Shown here: positions 47,102 through 55,559 of the stretch, one piece after another
Layout: each line of letters begins with the position of its first letter
How positions within the stretch are numbered: position 1 is the stretch's first letter
DNA from: Methylobacterium bullatum
GTDB lineage: Bacteria; Pseudomonadota; Alphaproteobacteria; Rhizobiales; Beijerinckiaceae
Assembly (NCBI GenBank): GCA_902712845.1
Contig: LR743504.1
Coordinates: forward strand, 1,090,001 to 1,154,000
Reading direction: 5' to 3'
Length of the DNA stretch: 64,000 bases
Notes under the pieces: generated by a model
Told to the model about the DNA's origin: nothing
Database searches by the model: none
Seen by the model: only the letters and a program-made list of their open reading frames with translations
Program-made: the position numbers and the translations under genes

Positions 47102-48115
47102 ATGAATGATGCGACATTGGCCACGCGTCCCGCCGCCTCGACGGTGCCGGTCGCCGACGAGGCCCTGCGCGCCCGCGTCTTCGCCCTGCGCGATGGGCTG
47201 AGCCATGGGCTCATTGGTGCGGAGACCCTGGTGGAGCGCCTGCTCATCGGGCTTCTCACCGGTGGCCATCTCCTCATCGAGGGCGCGCCCGGTCTTGCCA
47301 AGACCCGGGCGGTCAAGCGCCTGTCGGACGGGCTCGATGGCAGCTTCGCCCGCATCCAGTGCACGCCCGACCTGATGCCGGCCGATCTCACCGGCACCAC
47401 CGTCTGGCGCCAGGATGCCGGCGATTTCGAGTTCCTGCCCGGCCCGCTGTTCCATTCGCTGATCCTCGTGGACGAGGTGAACCGCGCCCCGCCCAAGGTG
47501 CAGTCGGCCCTGCTGGAATCCATGGCCGAAGGCCAGATCACGGTCGCCGGACACACCCATGTGCTGCCCGACCCGTTCATGGTGGTGGCGACCCAGAATC
47601 CCATCGAGCACGCGGGCACCTTCCCCCTGCCGGAAGCGCAGCTCGACCGTTTCCTGCTCCATGTAGTGGTGGAGATGCCCGACGAGGCCTCCGAGCGCCG
47701 CATCCTCGACCTCGTCGAGGGCGAACTGAACCACCATGCCGAGGCGATGGCGGTGAAGCTCACCGTGGCGGAAATCCGCGCCGCACGCGCGGCGGCCCTC
47801 AATGTCCACGTCTCGTCGGCCCTCAAGGACTATCTGGTGCGGCTCGTGGCCGGCACCCGCACCGACAAGGCCGCCCCGGATCTCCGCGCCTCGATCGAGC
47901 ACCCGGCCTCCCCGCGCGGAACGCTGGCCCTGATGCTCGCCGGCAAGGCGCGGGCCTATCTGCGCGGCCGCGACCACGTGATCCCGGAGGATATCTCGAA
48001 TCTCGCCGCCGACGCCCTGGCGCACCGGATCGGGCTCACCTGGCGTGCCGCCGCCGAGGGACAGACCGCGCGGGGCATCATCAAGGGCCTCGTCCAGCGG
48101 GTCCGGGCGCTCTGA
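47102..48115 (+). CDS. MoxR-family AAA+ ATPase
   Basis: This 337-residue MoxR ATPase is a chaperone-like partner of von Willebrand factor A proteins. Walker A is GAPGLAKT (about residues 61-68), Walker B LILVDEVNRAPPKVQSALLE, and sensor 1 ATQNPIEHAGTFPLPEAQLD. First gene of a seven-gene operon with DUF58, DUF4381, two VWA proteins, a TPR protein and a BatD-like protein. It resembles MxaR, which helps activate methanol dehydrogenase, but no mxaF/mxaI genes accompany it. Confidence 0.94.
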   Translation: MNDATLATRPAASTVPVADEALRARVFALRDGLSHGLIGAETLVERLLIGLLTGGHLLIEGAPGLAKTRAVKRLSDGLDGSFARIQCTPDLMPADLTGTTVWRQDAGDFEFLPGPLFHSLILVDEVNRAPPKVQSALLESMAEGQITVAGHTHVLPDPFMVVATQNPIEHAGTFPLPEAQLDRFLLHVVVEMPDEASERRILDLVEGELNHHAEAMAVKLTVAEIRAARAAALNVHVSSALKDYLVRLVAGTRTDKAAPDLRASIEHPASPRGTLALMLAGKARAYLRGRDHVIPEDISNLAADALAHRIGLTWRAAAEGQTARGIIKGLVQRVRAL

Positions 48116-48141
48116 GGCGGAATGGTCGCGTAGAGACAGCC

Positions 48142-49074
48142 ATGGCGTCCAATCCCGGCCCCACGACAGGTTCCGCGCACGGACCCGGCATCCACCTCTC
48201 GGGCGAAGCCCTGATGGGCCTGCGCCACCTTGCGCGGCGCGGGGTCTCGCCGGCCACCCGCACCCTGGCGGGCCTTCCCGGCGGCATCGTCACGCGGCGG
48301 CGCGGACGCGGATCGGAGCCCGACGACGTGCGGCTCTGGTCCGAGGGCGACGACCGCCGCCATATCGACCGCAACGCCACCGCCCGCACCGGCATCCTCC
48401 ACGTGCGGACCCACCATGACGAGCGCGACCGCGCCGTGGTGCTGCTGGCGGATTTCCGCCCCTCCATGCTGTTCGGCACGCGCCGCGCCCTGCGCTCGGT
48501 GGCAGCGGCCGAAGCCCTGGTGCTGCTCGGCTGGCGCATCGTCGGCGATGGCGGCCGGGTCGGCCTCGTGGCGGCCTTCTCGGGGGAGCCGGTGGTGGTC
48601 CGTCCCGGCGGCGGCGAGCGGGCCATGACGGCGGTGACGGGTGCTCTCGCCATGGCCCATGCCCAGGCTCTCGCGGCCTCGGACAGGACGGACCCTCCCC
48701 TCGACCGCAGCCTCACCGTGGCGGCGAGCCTGCTTCCCTCCGGCGGCCATCTCGTCATTGGCAGCGCGCTGGACGCACCGGGGCCCGAGTTCGACCACCT
48801 GCTCACCGTGCTGGCCGAACGCCTGTCGATCCGCCTCGTCCTCGTCAGCGACGCGTTCGAGCGCAGGAAGCCGGCGGGGTTCTTTCCGTTCGCCACGCCG
48901 GATGGGCAGCGCGGCACGGTGCAGGTCGGGCGCTCCGCCGCCATGGCGGAGGACGCACTCGACGACCGGCTCATCGCCTATGCGCGGCGCGGCATCGAAG
49001 GCCTGCGCCTCGATGCCGAGGCCGGCCCCGAGGCCTATGCCCCGCTGATGGAACGTCTCGATGCGGTGCTGTAG
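48142..49074 (+). CDS. DUF58 domain protein (MxaS-like)
   Basis: This 310-residue protein belongs to the DUF58 family. Characteristic segments: GRGSEPDDVRLWSEGDDRRH and IDRNATARTG, then VVLLADFRPSMLFGT in the VWA-like fold. DUF58 proteins always accompany MoxR ATPases and may act as adaptors. Starts 26 bp after moxR; the next gene follows within 3 bp. Confidence 0.92.
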   Translation: MASNPGPTTGSAHGPGIHLSGEALMGLRHLARRGVSPATRTLAGLPGGIVTRRRGRGSEPDDVRLWSEGDDRRHIDRNATARTGILHVRTHHDERDRAVVLLADFRPSMLFGTRRALRSVAAAEALVLLGWRIVGDGGRVGLVAAFSGEPVVVRPGGGERAMTAVTGALAMAHAQALAASDRTDPPLDRSLTVAASLLPSGGHLVIGSALDAPGPEFDHLLTVLAERLSIRLVLVSDAFERRKPAGFFPFATPDGQRGTVQVGRSAAMAEDALDDRLIAYARRGIEGLRLDAEAGPEAYAPLMERLDAVL

Positions 49075-49077
49075 CGC

Positions 49078-49545
49078 GTGAACCCGCTCGCCTCCCCCAC
49101 CGATCTCACCCAGCTGCGCGGCCTGCACCTCCCGGCCGATGCGGGCAGCGGCGCGCAGGGCGAGGTGGTGCTGGCCATCGCGCTGGGCTTCGTCGCGGCC
49201 CTTTTCGTCGGCCTCGTGAGGCTGATGCGCGCGCGCTCGAAAGCCTCGGTGCGGGCCTCGGCCCTGCGCGGCCTCGCCGAGACGCGGGCGCTTCCCCCGG
49301 AGGCACGCCTCATCGCGCAGGCCCGCCTGCTGCGGCGCCTCGCCCGGACGCTCGCCGGCGACGAGGCCGCCTCGACCCAGGGACGCGACTGGGCGGCCAC
49401 CCTCGACCGCCTCTTCGCCACGGATGTCTTCAGCAAGGGCGCCGGCAGGGTCCTGACGGAGGGCCTGTACCGGCGCTCCTGCCCGGCCGACGTCGAGACC
49501 CTCGATTCCGAACTCAGCCGTCTTTTCGCGCGGATCAGGGCCTGA
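49078..49545 (+). CDS. DUF4381 domain protein
   Basis: This 155-residue membrane-anchored protein begins with a GTG three bases after the DUF58 gene. The family's LRGLHLPADAG start is followed by a single transmembrane helix (VVLAIALGFVAALFVGLV) and a cytoplasmic helical domain. DUF4381 members occupy exactly this slot in MoxR-VWA operons (the position of MxaA). The next gene begins 4 bp downstream. Confidence 0.88.
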   Translation: MNPLASPTDLTQLRGLHLPADAGSGAQGEVVLAIALGFVAALFVGLVRLMRARSKASVRASALRGLAETRALPPEARLIAQARLLRRLARTLAGDEAASTQGRDWAATLDRLFATDVFSKGAGRVLTEGLYRRSCPADVETLDSELSRLFARIRA

Positions 49546-49549
49546 GCCG

Positions 49550-50563
49550 ATGCCAGCCTGGTTCACCGCTTTCCTCTCGGCCTTCGATCTCGCCGCGCCC
49601 CTGGCGCTGCTGCTCCTGCCGCTGCCCTTTCTCGCCGCCCGGCTGCTGCCGCCCGAACGGATGGGATCGAGCGGCGCCTTGCGCGTTCCGGCCACCGTCG
49701 TGATGGGCTCCGCCCGGGGGGACGGCGTGGCGGCGCGCGGGCGCGGGCGCTCGCTCCTGATCTGGACCCTGTGGGCCGCCCTGGTGGCGGCGCTCGCCGG
49801 ACCCCGCCTCGTCCTGCCCGCCACTGCGCTTCCGGCCTCGGGCCGCGAGATCATGCTGGTGATGGATCTGTCCGGCAGCATGGAGCGACGCGACTTCGCC
49901 ATCGACGGCGAGACCGTGACGCGGCTCACCGCCGTGAAGCGGGTGGGCACCGACTTCATCCGCCGCCGGGCCGGGGACCGGATCGGCCTCGTGATCTTCG
50001 CCAACGAATCCTACGTGGCCGCGAGCCCGAGCTTCGATACCAATACGGTAGCGCGCGCCCTCGACGAGGCGACGATCGGCCTCGTCGGCCGTTCCACCGG
50101 CATCGGCGACGGTCTCGGCCTCGCCCTCAAGCGGCTGGTGCCGGCGACCTCCGGCGAGGCGCTCGATACCCCGCAGGCCACATCGAAGGTGGTGGTGCTG
50201 ATGACGGACGGCGCCAACAATGCGGGCCAGACCACGCCGCGCGATGTGGCGGCCTTGGCCAAGGAACTCGGCGTCAAGGTCCACACCATCGCGCTCGGCC
50301 CCCGCGACATGTCCAATGCCGACGGCGAGCAGGATGTGGTCGATGCCGAGACCTTGCGGGATATCTCGACTCTCACCGGGGGCACCTTCTTCCGGGTGAA
50401 GACCACCGACGACCTCATCGCCATGGCCGATTCCATCGATGCCATCGAGGGAGGCCGGGCCAAGGCTCCCCCGGTCCCCCTGCGGCAGGATCTGTGGCCG
50501 TGGCCCGCCGGCCTCGCCCTGCTCTGCGCGGCGGGCCTGCTGGCGGCGAGGCGCAAGGCATGA
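49550..50563 (+). CDS. VWA-domain membrane protein (BatA/MxaC-like)
   Basis: This 337-residue protein has two N-terminal helices, a VWA domain with an intact MIDAS (MDLSGSMERRDF, then SPSFDTNTVARALDEATIGL and VVVLMTDGANNAGQ) and a C-terminal helix (WPWPAGLALLCAAGLLAARR). It would display a metal-dependent adhesion domain in the periplasm. The stop overlaps the next VWA gene by 4 bp. Confidence 0.92.
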   Translation: MPAWFTAFLSAFDLAAPLALLLLPLPFLAARLLPPERMGSSGALRVPATVVMGSARGDGVAARGRGRSLLIWTLWAALVAALAGPRLVLPATALPASGREIMLVMDLSGSMERRDFAIDGETVTRLTAVKRVGTDFIRRRAGDRIGLVIFANESYVAASPSFDTNTVARALDEATIGLVGRSTGIGDGLGLALKRLVPATSGEALDTPQATSKVVVLMTDGANNAGQTTPRDVAALAKELGVKVHTIALGPRDMSNADGEQDVVDAETLRDISTLTGGTFFRVKTTDDLIAMADSIDAIEGGRAKAPPVPLRQDLWPWPAGLALLCAAGLLAARRKA

Positions 50564-51489
50564 GCGCCCTTCTGTCCTTCGCCATCCTGCGGCCCTGGTG
50601 GCTCCTGGCGATTCCTGTCATCCTCGTCCTCGCCCTGCGCGCGGCCTGGCGCTCGGCCCCGATGGGGGATTGGGCGAAGGCCGTCGATCCCGGCCTGATG
50701 GCCTTCCTCGAGACGCGGGGGGCCGTCCTCGGCGGGCGGCGCCAGGCCAACCTCGCCGCCGCCATCGCGGCCGGGATCATCGCCCTCGCCCTCACCGGAC
50801 CGGCCATCGAGCGCCCGGACGCGGCGACCTTCCGCAACCTCGACGCGACGGTGGTCGTCATCGATCTCTCGCGCTCCGTGGCCGAGGGCGGGCACCTCAA
50901 GGAGGTCCGGCAGATCGCCGACAGCGTGGCCCAGGCGGCGGGCACCCGCAGTGTCGCCGTGGTGGTCTATGCCGGCGATGCCTATCTCGCCGCCCCGCCG
51001 ACCACGGATCGCGACGCCCTAAGCCTCGTTCTGTTCGCCCTCGACGGCGACACCGTGCCCGATCGCGGCACCCATCCCGAGCGCGGCCTCGCCATCGCGC
51101 GCCGGACCTTGGACGAAGCGGGGGTCATCGCCGGCGACGTGGTCCTTGTCACCGATGGCGACGGGATCGGCGATGCGGCCCTGCGCGAGGCCAATGCCAT
51201 CCGGAGCAAGGGCTGGCATCTCCATGCGGTGTTCGTGCCGGCCACCAAGTCCCTGCCGGACGGTTCGCCGAAACCCGACCGGGCGGCCCTCGACCGCGTC
51301 ACCGGCGCGGGCGATGGCGTGACCGTCGATCTCGACAGGCCCGCCGCCCTCCTCGACATCGTGGGTGCCAGCACGGCGCAGCATCTGGCGGCGGGCGGCT
51401 ACACCGTGCTCGCCTTCGCCGATCTCGGACGCTGGCTGATCCTGCTCGCCCTGCTTCCCGCCCTCGTCCTGTTCCGCAGGAGCGCCTGA
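50560..51489 (+). CDS. VWA-domain membrane protein (BatB/MxaL-like)
   Basis: This 309-residue protein has N-terminal helices (PWWLLAIPVILVLALRAAW), a VWA domain with MIDAS DLSRS in VVVIDLSRSVAEGG, a conserved Thr in PDRGTHPERG, VLVTDGDGIG, and a C-terminal helix. Paired VWA proteins in these operons are thought to form a periplasmic complex driven by MoxR. ATGA and TGATG junctions at both ends show tight translational coupling. Confidence 0.92.
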   Translation: MSALLSFAILRPWWLLAIPVILVLALRAAWRSAPMGDWAKAVDPGLMAFLETRGAVLGGRRQANLAAAIAAGIIALALTGPAIERPDAATFRNLDATVVVIDLSRSVAEGGHLKEVRQIADSVAQAAGTRSVAVVVYAGDAYLAAPPTTDRDALSLVLFALDGDTVPDRGTHPERGLAIARRTLDEAGVIAGDVVLVTDGDGIGDAALREANAIRSKGWHLHAVFVPATKSLPDGSPKPDRAALDRVTGAGDGVTVDLDRPAALLDIVGASTAQHLAAGGYTVLAFADLGRWLILLALLPALVLFRRSA

Positions 51490-52400
51490 TGAGCACGGCG
51501 CGTCTCTCCCTGTCCGATCGTCTTCCTCTCCCCAGCCATTGGACCGGCTGGGCGAGGATCGCCGGCATTACCCTGACCGGTGCCAGCATTCTCGGCCTCA
51601 CCCTGGTCTCCGAGCCGCGCACGACGCTCGGTCGCAGTCTGATGGGCCTCGGCCTGCCCGGTGCCGCCGCCGTGATCCTCGCCGATCCGGCCTGGCGCGG
51701 CCCCGCGCTCTACGAGGCGGGTCGCTACGAGGAGGCCATCGCCATCTTCCGGAACGGCGGCCGGCGCAACGCCTACAATCTCGCCAATGCGCTCGCGCGT
51801 TCCGGCGACTACCCGGGCGCCATCGACGCCTACGACGTCGCCCTGCAATACAATCCGCGCGATGCGGATGCACAGGCGAATCGTTCCCTCGTCGCCCGCC
51901 TCGTCGCCGAGGGGCCGGGCGATCCGGGCAAGGGCGGGGGCCTCGCCAATGCCACGGCGACGGTGGGCTCGCGCTACAACAAGACGTCGAACCAGGACCC
52001 GAACGACGACATGAAGGCCTCCTCCGTCGGTGAGGGACTGGCCGGCAACAAGGAGGGGGGCACCTCCTCCTCGACGCCGGGCAACAGCAAGGTAGCGCGG
52101 CGCGGCAAGGCCGAGCAGCAATCGGTGGATTCCGGCAAGGGTGAAGCGAGAGGCTCGGCCAGCGACGCGGCCGGTCGTGGACGCACGGGCGCCGGTTCCG
52201 CCATGGTCGCCGCCGCCCCGGAGCGGGAAGCGCGACGCGTGACGAAGAGTTTCGAGGCGCACGAGATCCGGCCCGACCGCCTCTGGCTCCAGACCCTGCC
52301 CGACGATCCGGGCCGGTACCTTAAGCTGCGCCTGAAAGCCGAGCAGGCCGTGCGTGTGGAAGCGGGCACGGCGGTCCCGGCGGGAAGCAACCCATGGTGA
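51489..52400 (+). CDS. TPR-containing membrane protein (BatC-like)
   Basis: This 303-residue protein has two N-terminal membrane helices (ARIAGITLTGASILGLTLVS and LMGLGLPGAAAVILA), one to two TPRs (ALYEAGRYEEAIAIFRNG, NLANALARSGDYPGAIDAYD) and a Gly/Ser/Lys-rich linker. The final EAHEIRPDRLWLQTLPDDPG and YLKLRLKAE is typical of TPR proteins in BatA-E operons. The linker is low complexity and may be flexible. The stop is followed by the repeat element at the front of the next gene. Confidence 0.88.
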   Translation: MSTARLSLSDRLPLPSHWTGWARIAGITLTGASILGLTLVSEPRTTLGRSLMGLGLPGAAAVILADPAWRGPALYEAGRYEEAIAIFRNGGRRNAYNLANALARSGDYPGAIDAYDVALQYNPRDADAQANRSLVARLVAEGPGDPGKGGGLANATATVGSRYNKTSNQDPNDDMKASSVGEGLAGNKEGGTSSSTPGNSKVARRGKAEQQSVDSGKGEARGSASDAAGRGRTGAGSAMVAAAPEREARRVTKSFEAHEIRPDRLWLQTLPDDPGRYLKLRLKAEQAVRVEAGTAVPAGSNPW

Positions 52401-52426
52401 GCTTTAGCGGAGAGATGCCGGTGCAT

Positions 52427-52625
52427 CCCCCCTCTCCCCGCTCGCGGGGAGAGGACCGAAGGCACCTCGTCGTGCCTTCGGTAAGCGGAGGCGAAGGCCG
52501 GAGCGAGGGTGAGGGGGCTCGTCCGAAGGAGTCTCTTTCGGACGAGCCCCCTCACCCTCGGCTGCCGCCTCGCCGCGACGACGACGGGGTCGTCGCGGCC
52601 CTCTCCCCGCATGCGGGGAGAGGGG
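52427..52625. repeat. Multi-hairpin repeat element at the head of the BatD-like gene
   Basis: Several hairpins sit side by side. CTCTCCCCGC-type palindromes lie at both ends (52431-52454 and about 52600-52625); ACCGAAGGCAC with GTGCCTTCGGT lies between. GTGAGGGGGCTCGTCCGAA (52509-52527) pairs perfectly with its complement at 52537-52555, a 19-bp stem with a 9-nt loop, and GCGACGAC pairs with GTCGTCGC. It looks like an inserted mosaic of REP-type units between overlapping genes. Confidence 0.8.
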
Positions 52626-52636
52626 AACGTCTCACA

Positions 52637-53959
52637 TTGTCCGATCATGACCTTCCCGCCCGCAGGGGGGGGAGGAATCACGGGCGGCGTGCCATCCTTC
52701 TGCTCGGTGTGCTCTTGCTGACGGGCGGCCCTTTGCCTGCCCATGCCGAAATCTCCCCTGGCGACCTCACCCTGACGGTAACGCCGGAGCTGAATGGGAA
52801 TGCGGCGCCGTTCTCGCGGGAGATGGTGCTGCTCCACATTCGCGGCGTCTACCGCCAGGCGATCCTGCTGGAGGAGGTCGTCCAGCCTTCGCTGGCGAAT
52901 TTCAGCTGGACCCAACTCGGCCGCGACACCTGGTCGAAGACCCGCCTGCCGGACGGACAGGTGGCGGTGGCCTTCGACCGCACCATCGCGATCTTCCCGC
53001 ACCATCCGGGCGACTTCACCATCGACCCGTTCATCCACCGCCTGACCATCAACGATGGCGGCACCCGCAAGGTGGTGGACGTTCCCTCCGTGCCGGTCTC
53101 GCTGCCCGTGGCCACCTGGACGAAGCCGGTGGGCGGCCCGGACGTGAAGGAGCCGTGGTGGCTGCCGGCACGGGACGTGACCATCACCGATTCCTGGAGC
53201 CCCGACCCCGAAACGGTGAAGATCGGCGAGACCACGAGGCGCATCGTCACCCTGGAGGCGCAGGGGCTGGTGGCCGAAGGGCTGCCTCCGCGCCCGGTCA
53301 TGCGCACACGCGGCATCCTCACTTTCGCGGGCCCCGTGACCCGTGAAACCATCATCACACCGACCGGGCCGGTGGCACGGGCCACCTATCAATGGGACGT
53401 GCGCCCCGCTGTCACCGAGATCGTCCCACTCGATGCCATCTCCATCCCCTGGTTCGACACCGTCTCGCGGACCCTGCGGGAAGCGGAAATCCCGGCCCGC
53501 CAGATCGGCGGAGGCCTGCCCGATCGGGACGAGGATGCCAAACCCGTCGCTCCGGCCTCACCGATAGTGGTGGCGGCTGCGGCCGTGGGCGCTTTCGGGT
53601 TCGGCCTCGCCCTCATCGGCTTTGGCGTTCCGAGGCGCTCGCGGACCCTGCGCCTCGACCGTGCGACACGCCGCCAACTCGCACGCCACGCGGAAGCCGG
53701 CGACGGATTACGCTTTCGTGCCGCCCTCGGCCCCGTCTTCGAGCGCGAACCCGAACTCGCGCGGCTCTGGCGCTCCACTCCCGTCATCGCCGAGACCCTC
53801 TTAGCACTCGACGCGTCGCTCTACGGCCGAACCGAGGAATCGACGCCGGACTTGGCTCCGTTAGCCGGCAACCTGTCGAAACCGTTCAAGATCGACAGGC
53901 CTTCCGCCGAGCCGGTCACCCAGCTGGCGGATCTCGATGGTCGGACTTTGCGGCGGTAA
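52637..53959 (+). CDS. BatD-like exported protein of the MoxR operon
   Basis: This last gene of the operon encodes a periplasmic, C-terminally anchored protein of about 440 residues. The preferred TTG at 52637 begins a good signal peptide (RRAILLLGVLLLTGGPLPAH, cut before AEIS). The mature part has BatD-like beta-domains (SPGDLTLTVTPELNG, REMVLLHIRGVYRQAILLEE, PDPETVKIGETTRRIVTLEA) and one C-terminal membrane helix (IVVAAAAVGAFGFGLALIGF). The frame is open from an ATG at 52394 that overlaps the upstream stop, but the intervening 81 codons are the palindromic repeat. Either the repeat is translated or the start moved downstream. Confidence 0.85.
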   Translation: MSDHDLPARRGGRNHGRRAILLLGVLLLTGGPLPAHAEISPGDLTLTVTPELNGNAAPFSREMVLLHIRGVYRQAILLEEVVQPSLANFSWTQLGRDTWSKTRLPDGQVAVAFDRTIAIFPHHPGDFTIDPFIHRLTINDGGTRKVVDVPSVPVSLPVATWTKPVGGPDVKEPWWLPARDVTITDSWSPDPETVKIGETTRRIVTLEAQGLVAEGLPPRPVMRTRGILTFAGPVTRETIITPTGPVARATYQWDVRPAVTEIVPLDAISIPWFDTVSRTLREAEIPARQIGGGLPDRDEDAKPVAPASPIVVAAAAVGAFGFGLALIGFGVPRRSRTLRLDRATRRQLARHAEAGDGLRFRAALGPVFEREPELARLWRSTPVIAETLLALDASLYGRTEESTPDLAPLAGNLSKPFKIDRPSAEPVTQLADLDGRTLRR

Positions 53960-54070
53960 TCTTTCGTTCACCCTGTTCTGAGACTTTCGAGCCTCGTCCA
54001 CGGACGGTGAGTTGGGCGGTGAACGCCCATCGACGGGGCTTCCGGCGACGGGGGCACGCAGCGGGATGAC

Positions 54071-54487
54071 ATGAGCCGAGGGCGCGAGACAGCAAGAGGC
54101 CATGCCGCGAATGTGCTGATCGCGGCGAGTTTCGTCGCGACAGGCTTCGTCGCGTCCGTCTCGTCCGACCCGGCCCGGGCCGCCGATGCGCGGGAGCGCT
54201 GGTCCACCCCCTACGGCGTGGAGGCCAACCGCCCTGTCCCGGGAGCCGAGCCGCCGCCGCGTTACTTCCCGCGCGCAGACGAGGACAGCGCGCCGCGACG
54301 AGAGCGTGCGAGACCCCGAAGGGTCGCCTGTATCCCGAGAAGCGTGCCCATCCCCACCGACGCGCCGGACGATCCGAGCTATGTCGGATCGACCTACGGA
54401 CTCGGGAAACCGAGCTATTATGGCTTCAAGCCGGCACTTGGCGTGGACGATCCCTTCGGCCGGTCGCTACTGCCTTACTGCAACTGA
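54071..54487 (+). CDS. Exported hypothetical protein
   Basis: This 138-residue protein has an N-terminal signal (AANVLIAASFVATGFVAS to ARAAD). The mature part is Pro/Arg-rich and has the tail TYGLGKPSYYGFKPALGVDD with two Cys (one about residue 87 in RRVACIP, one in the final PYCN). No family recognised. The YGLGKPSYYG-like C-terminus recalls small exported proteins of Methylobacterium. It is 111 bp after the BatD-like gene and 93 bp before panC. Confidence 0.6.
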   Translation: MSRGRETARGHAANVLIAASFVATGFVASVSSDPARAADARERWSTPYGVEANRPVPGAEPPPRYFPRADEDSAPRRERARPRRVACIPRSVPIPTDAPDDPSYVGSTYGLGKPSYYGFKPALGVDDPFGRSLLPYCN

Positions 54488-54580
54488 TTTCGGCCGCTTG
54501 CGGCATCTGGCCTTCCGGCGCCGAGTTGGGATAGTCGAAGGCCTGTCCGACGTCCCTCAGAGCCCTGCCGAAGAGCCCCG

Positions 54581-55444
54581 ATGAGCAGCCAAGCTTCGCC
54601 CGTCACCCCGGTCCGGTTCGACGCGGTGGACCCCATGCGGGCCTGCATCCGCGCCTGGAAGGCGGCGGGCGACCGTGTCGTCCTCGTGCCCACCATGGGT
54701 GCCCTGCACCAGGGCCACCTCTCTCTCGTGATCCGGGCGCGGGAACTGGGAGAGCGGATCGTGGTCAGCATCTTCGTCAACCCGACGCAGTTCGGGCCGA
54801 GCGAGGATTTCTCGCGCTATCCGCGCGACACCGAGGCCGATCTCGCGCTCCTGTCGGAGGCGGGCGTCGATGCCGCCTACTGTCCCACCGTGGAGACGAT
54901 GTACCCGACGGATTTCTCCACCAGTCTCACGGTGGCGGGCATCAGTGCGGGATTGTGCGGCGCCTTTCGGCCGGGCCATTTCTCCGGCGTCGCCACAGTG
55001 GTGACGAAGCTCGTCAATCAGGTCCAGCCCGATACCGCCCTGTTCGGCGAGAAGGACTTCCAGCAATTGCAGGTCATCCGCCGTGCGGTGCGCGACCTCG
55101 ACATCCCCGTCGCCATCGGCGGCGTACCGACGCTGCGGGAGGAGGACGGCCTCGCCCTCTCCTCGCGCAACCGCTACCTCGATGCGGACGAGCGGCGGAT
55201 CGCACCCCTTCTCCACCGCGAGCTCACGATCATCGCCGAAGGGTTGAGAGGGGGAAACGCGGCCTCGGCGCTCGTCTCCGCCTCGACCGGTCGGCTGATC
55301 GAGGCCGGCTTCAGCACAATCCAGTATCTCAGCGTGTGCGATGCCGACACGCTGGCCCCGGTGGAGCACGCCAAGGGACCGACCCGCGTCCTGGTCGCCG
55401 CCTATCTCGGCTCGACGCGGCTCATCGACAACGTCGCCGTTTGA
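54581..55444 (+). CDS. panC: Pantothenate synthetase
   Basis: PanC ligates pantoate and beta-alanine with ATP to make pantothenate for CoA. The 287-residue enzyme has the nucleotidyl-transferase motif PTMGALHQGH at residues 37-46, FVNPTQFGPSEDF, GAFRPGHFSGVATVVTKL, GEKDFQQLQVI and the KMSKS-like LSSRNRYL. panB and panD are not adjacent. Convergent with the PHB-depolymerase-family gene across a hairpin. Confidence 0.96.
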   Translation: MSSQASPVTPVRFDAVDPMRACIRAWKAAGDRVVLVPTMGALHQGHLSLVIRARELGERIVVSIFVNPTQFGPSEDFSRYPRDTEADLALLSEAGVDAAYCPTVETMYPTDFSTSLTVAGISAGLCGAFRPGHFSGVATVVTKLVNQVQPDTALFGEKDFQQLQVIRRAVRDLDIPVAIGGVPTLREEDGLALSSRNRYLDADERRIAPLLHRELTIIAEGLRGGNAASALVSASTGRLIEAGFSTIQYLSVCDADTLAPVEHAKGPTRVLVAAYLGSTRLIDNVAV

Positions 55445-55517
55445 CGGGACCGGCGGACGAGCGCTCTCAGCCGAAGTGGATGCCGGTTCGGCGAAAAAGA
55501 GCGCAGCGCACAAAGAT

Positions 55518-55559
55518 CTAGAGTTGCGTTCGACCCAGTGTGTTCGGCTGCAACTCTAG
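55518..55559. terminator. Hairpin between convergent panC and esterase genes
   Basis: Perfect 10-bp arms CTAGAGTTGC (55518-55527) and GCAACTCTAG (55550-55559) surround a 22-nt loop. It probably terminates in both directions. The right arm includes the esterase stop codon (55556-55558). Confidence 0.55.

Noticed and set aside
47956..50004. 682-codon antisense frame across the MoxR operon
   Set aside because: Runs through several overlapping genuine genes and has no recognisable domain.
47102..53959. Methanol dehydrogenase (mxa) cluster
   Set aside because: The accessory-type genes are there but mxaF, mxaJ, mxaG and mxaI are absent, so mxa gene names were not applied.
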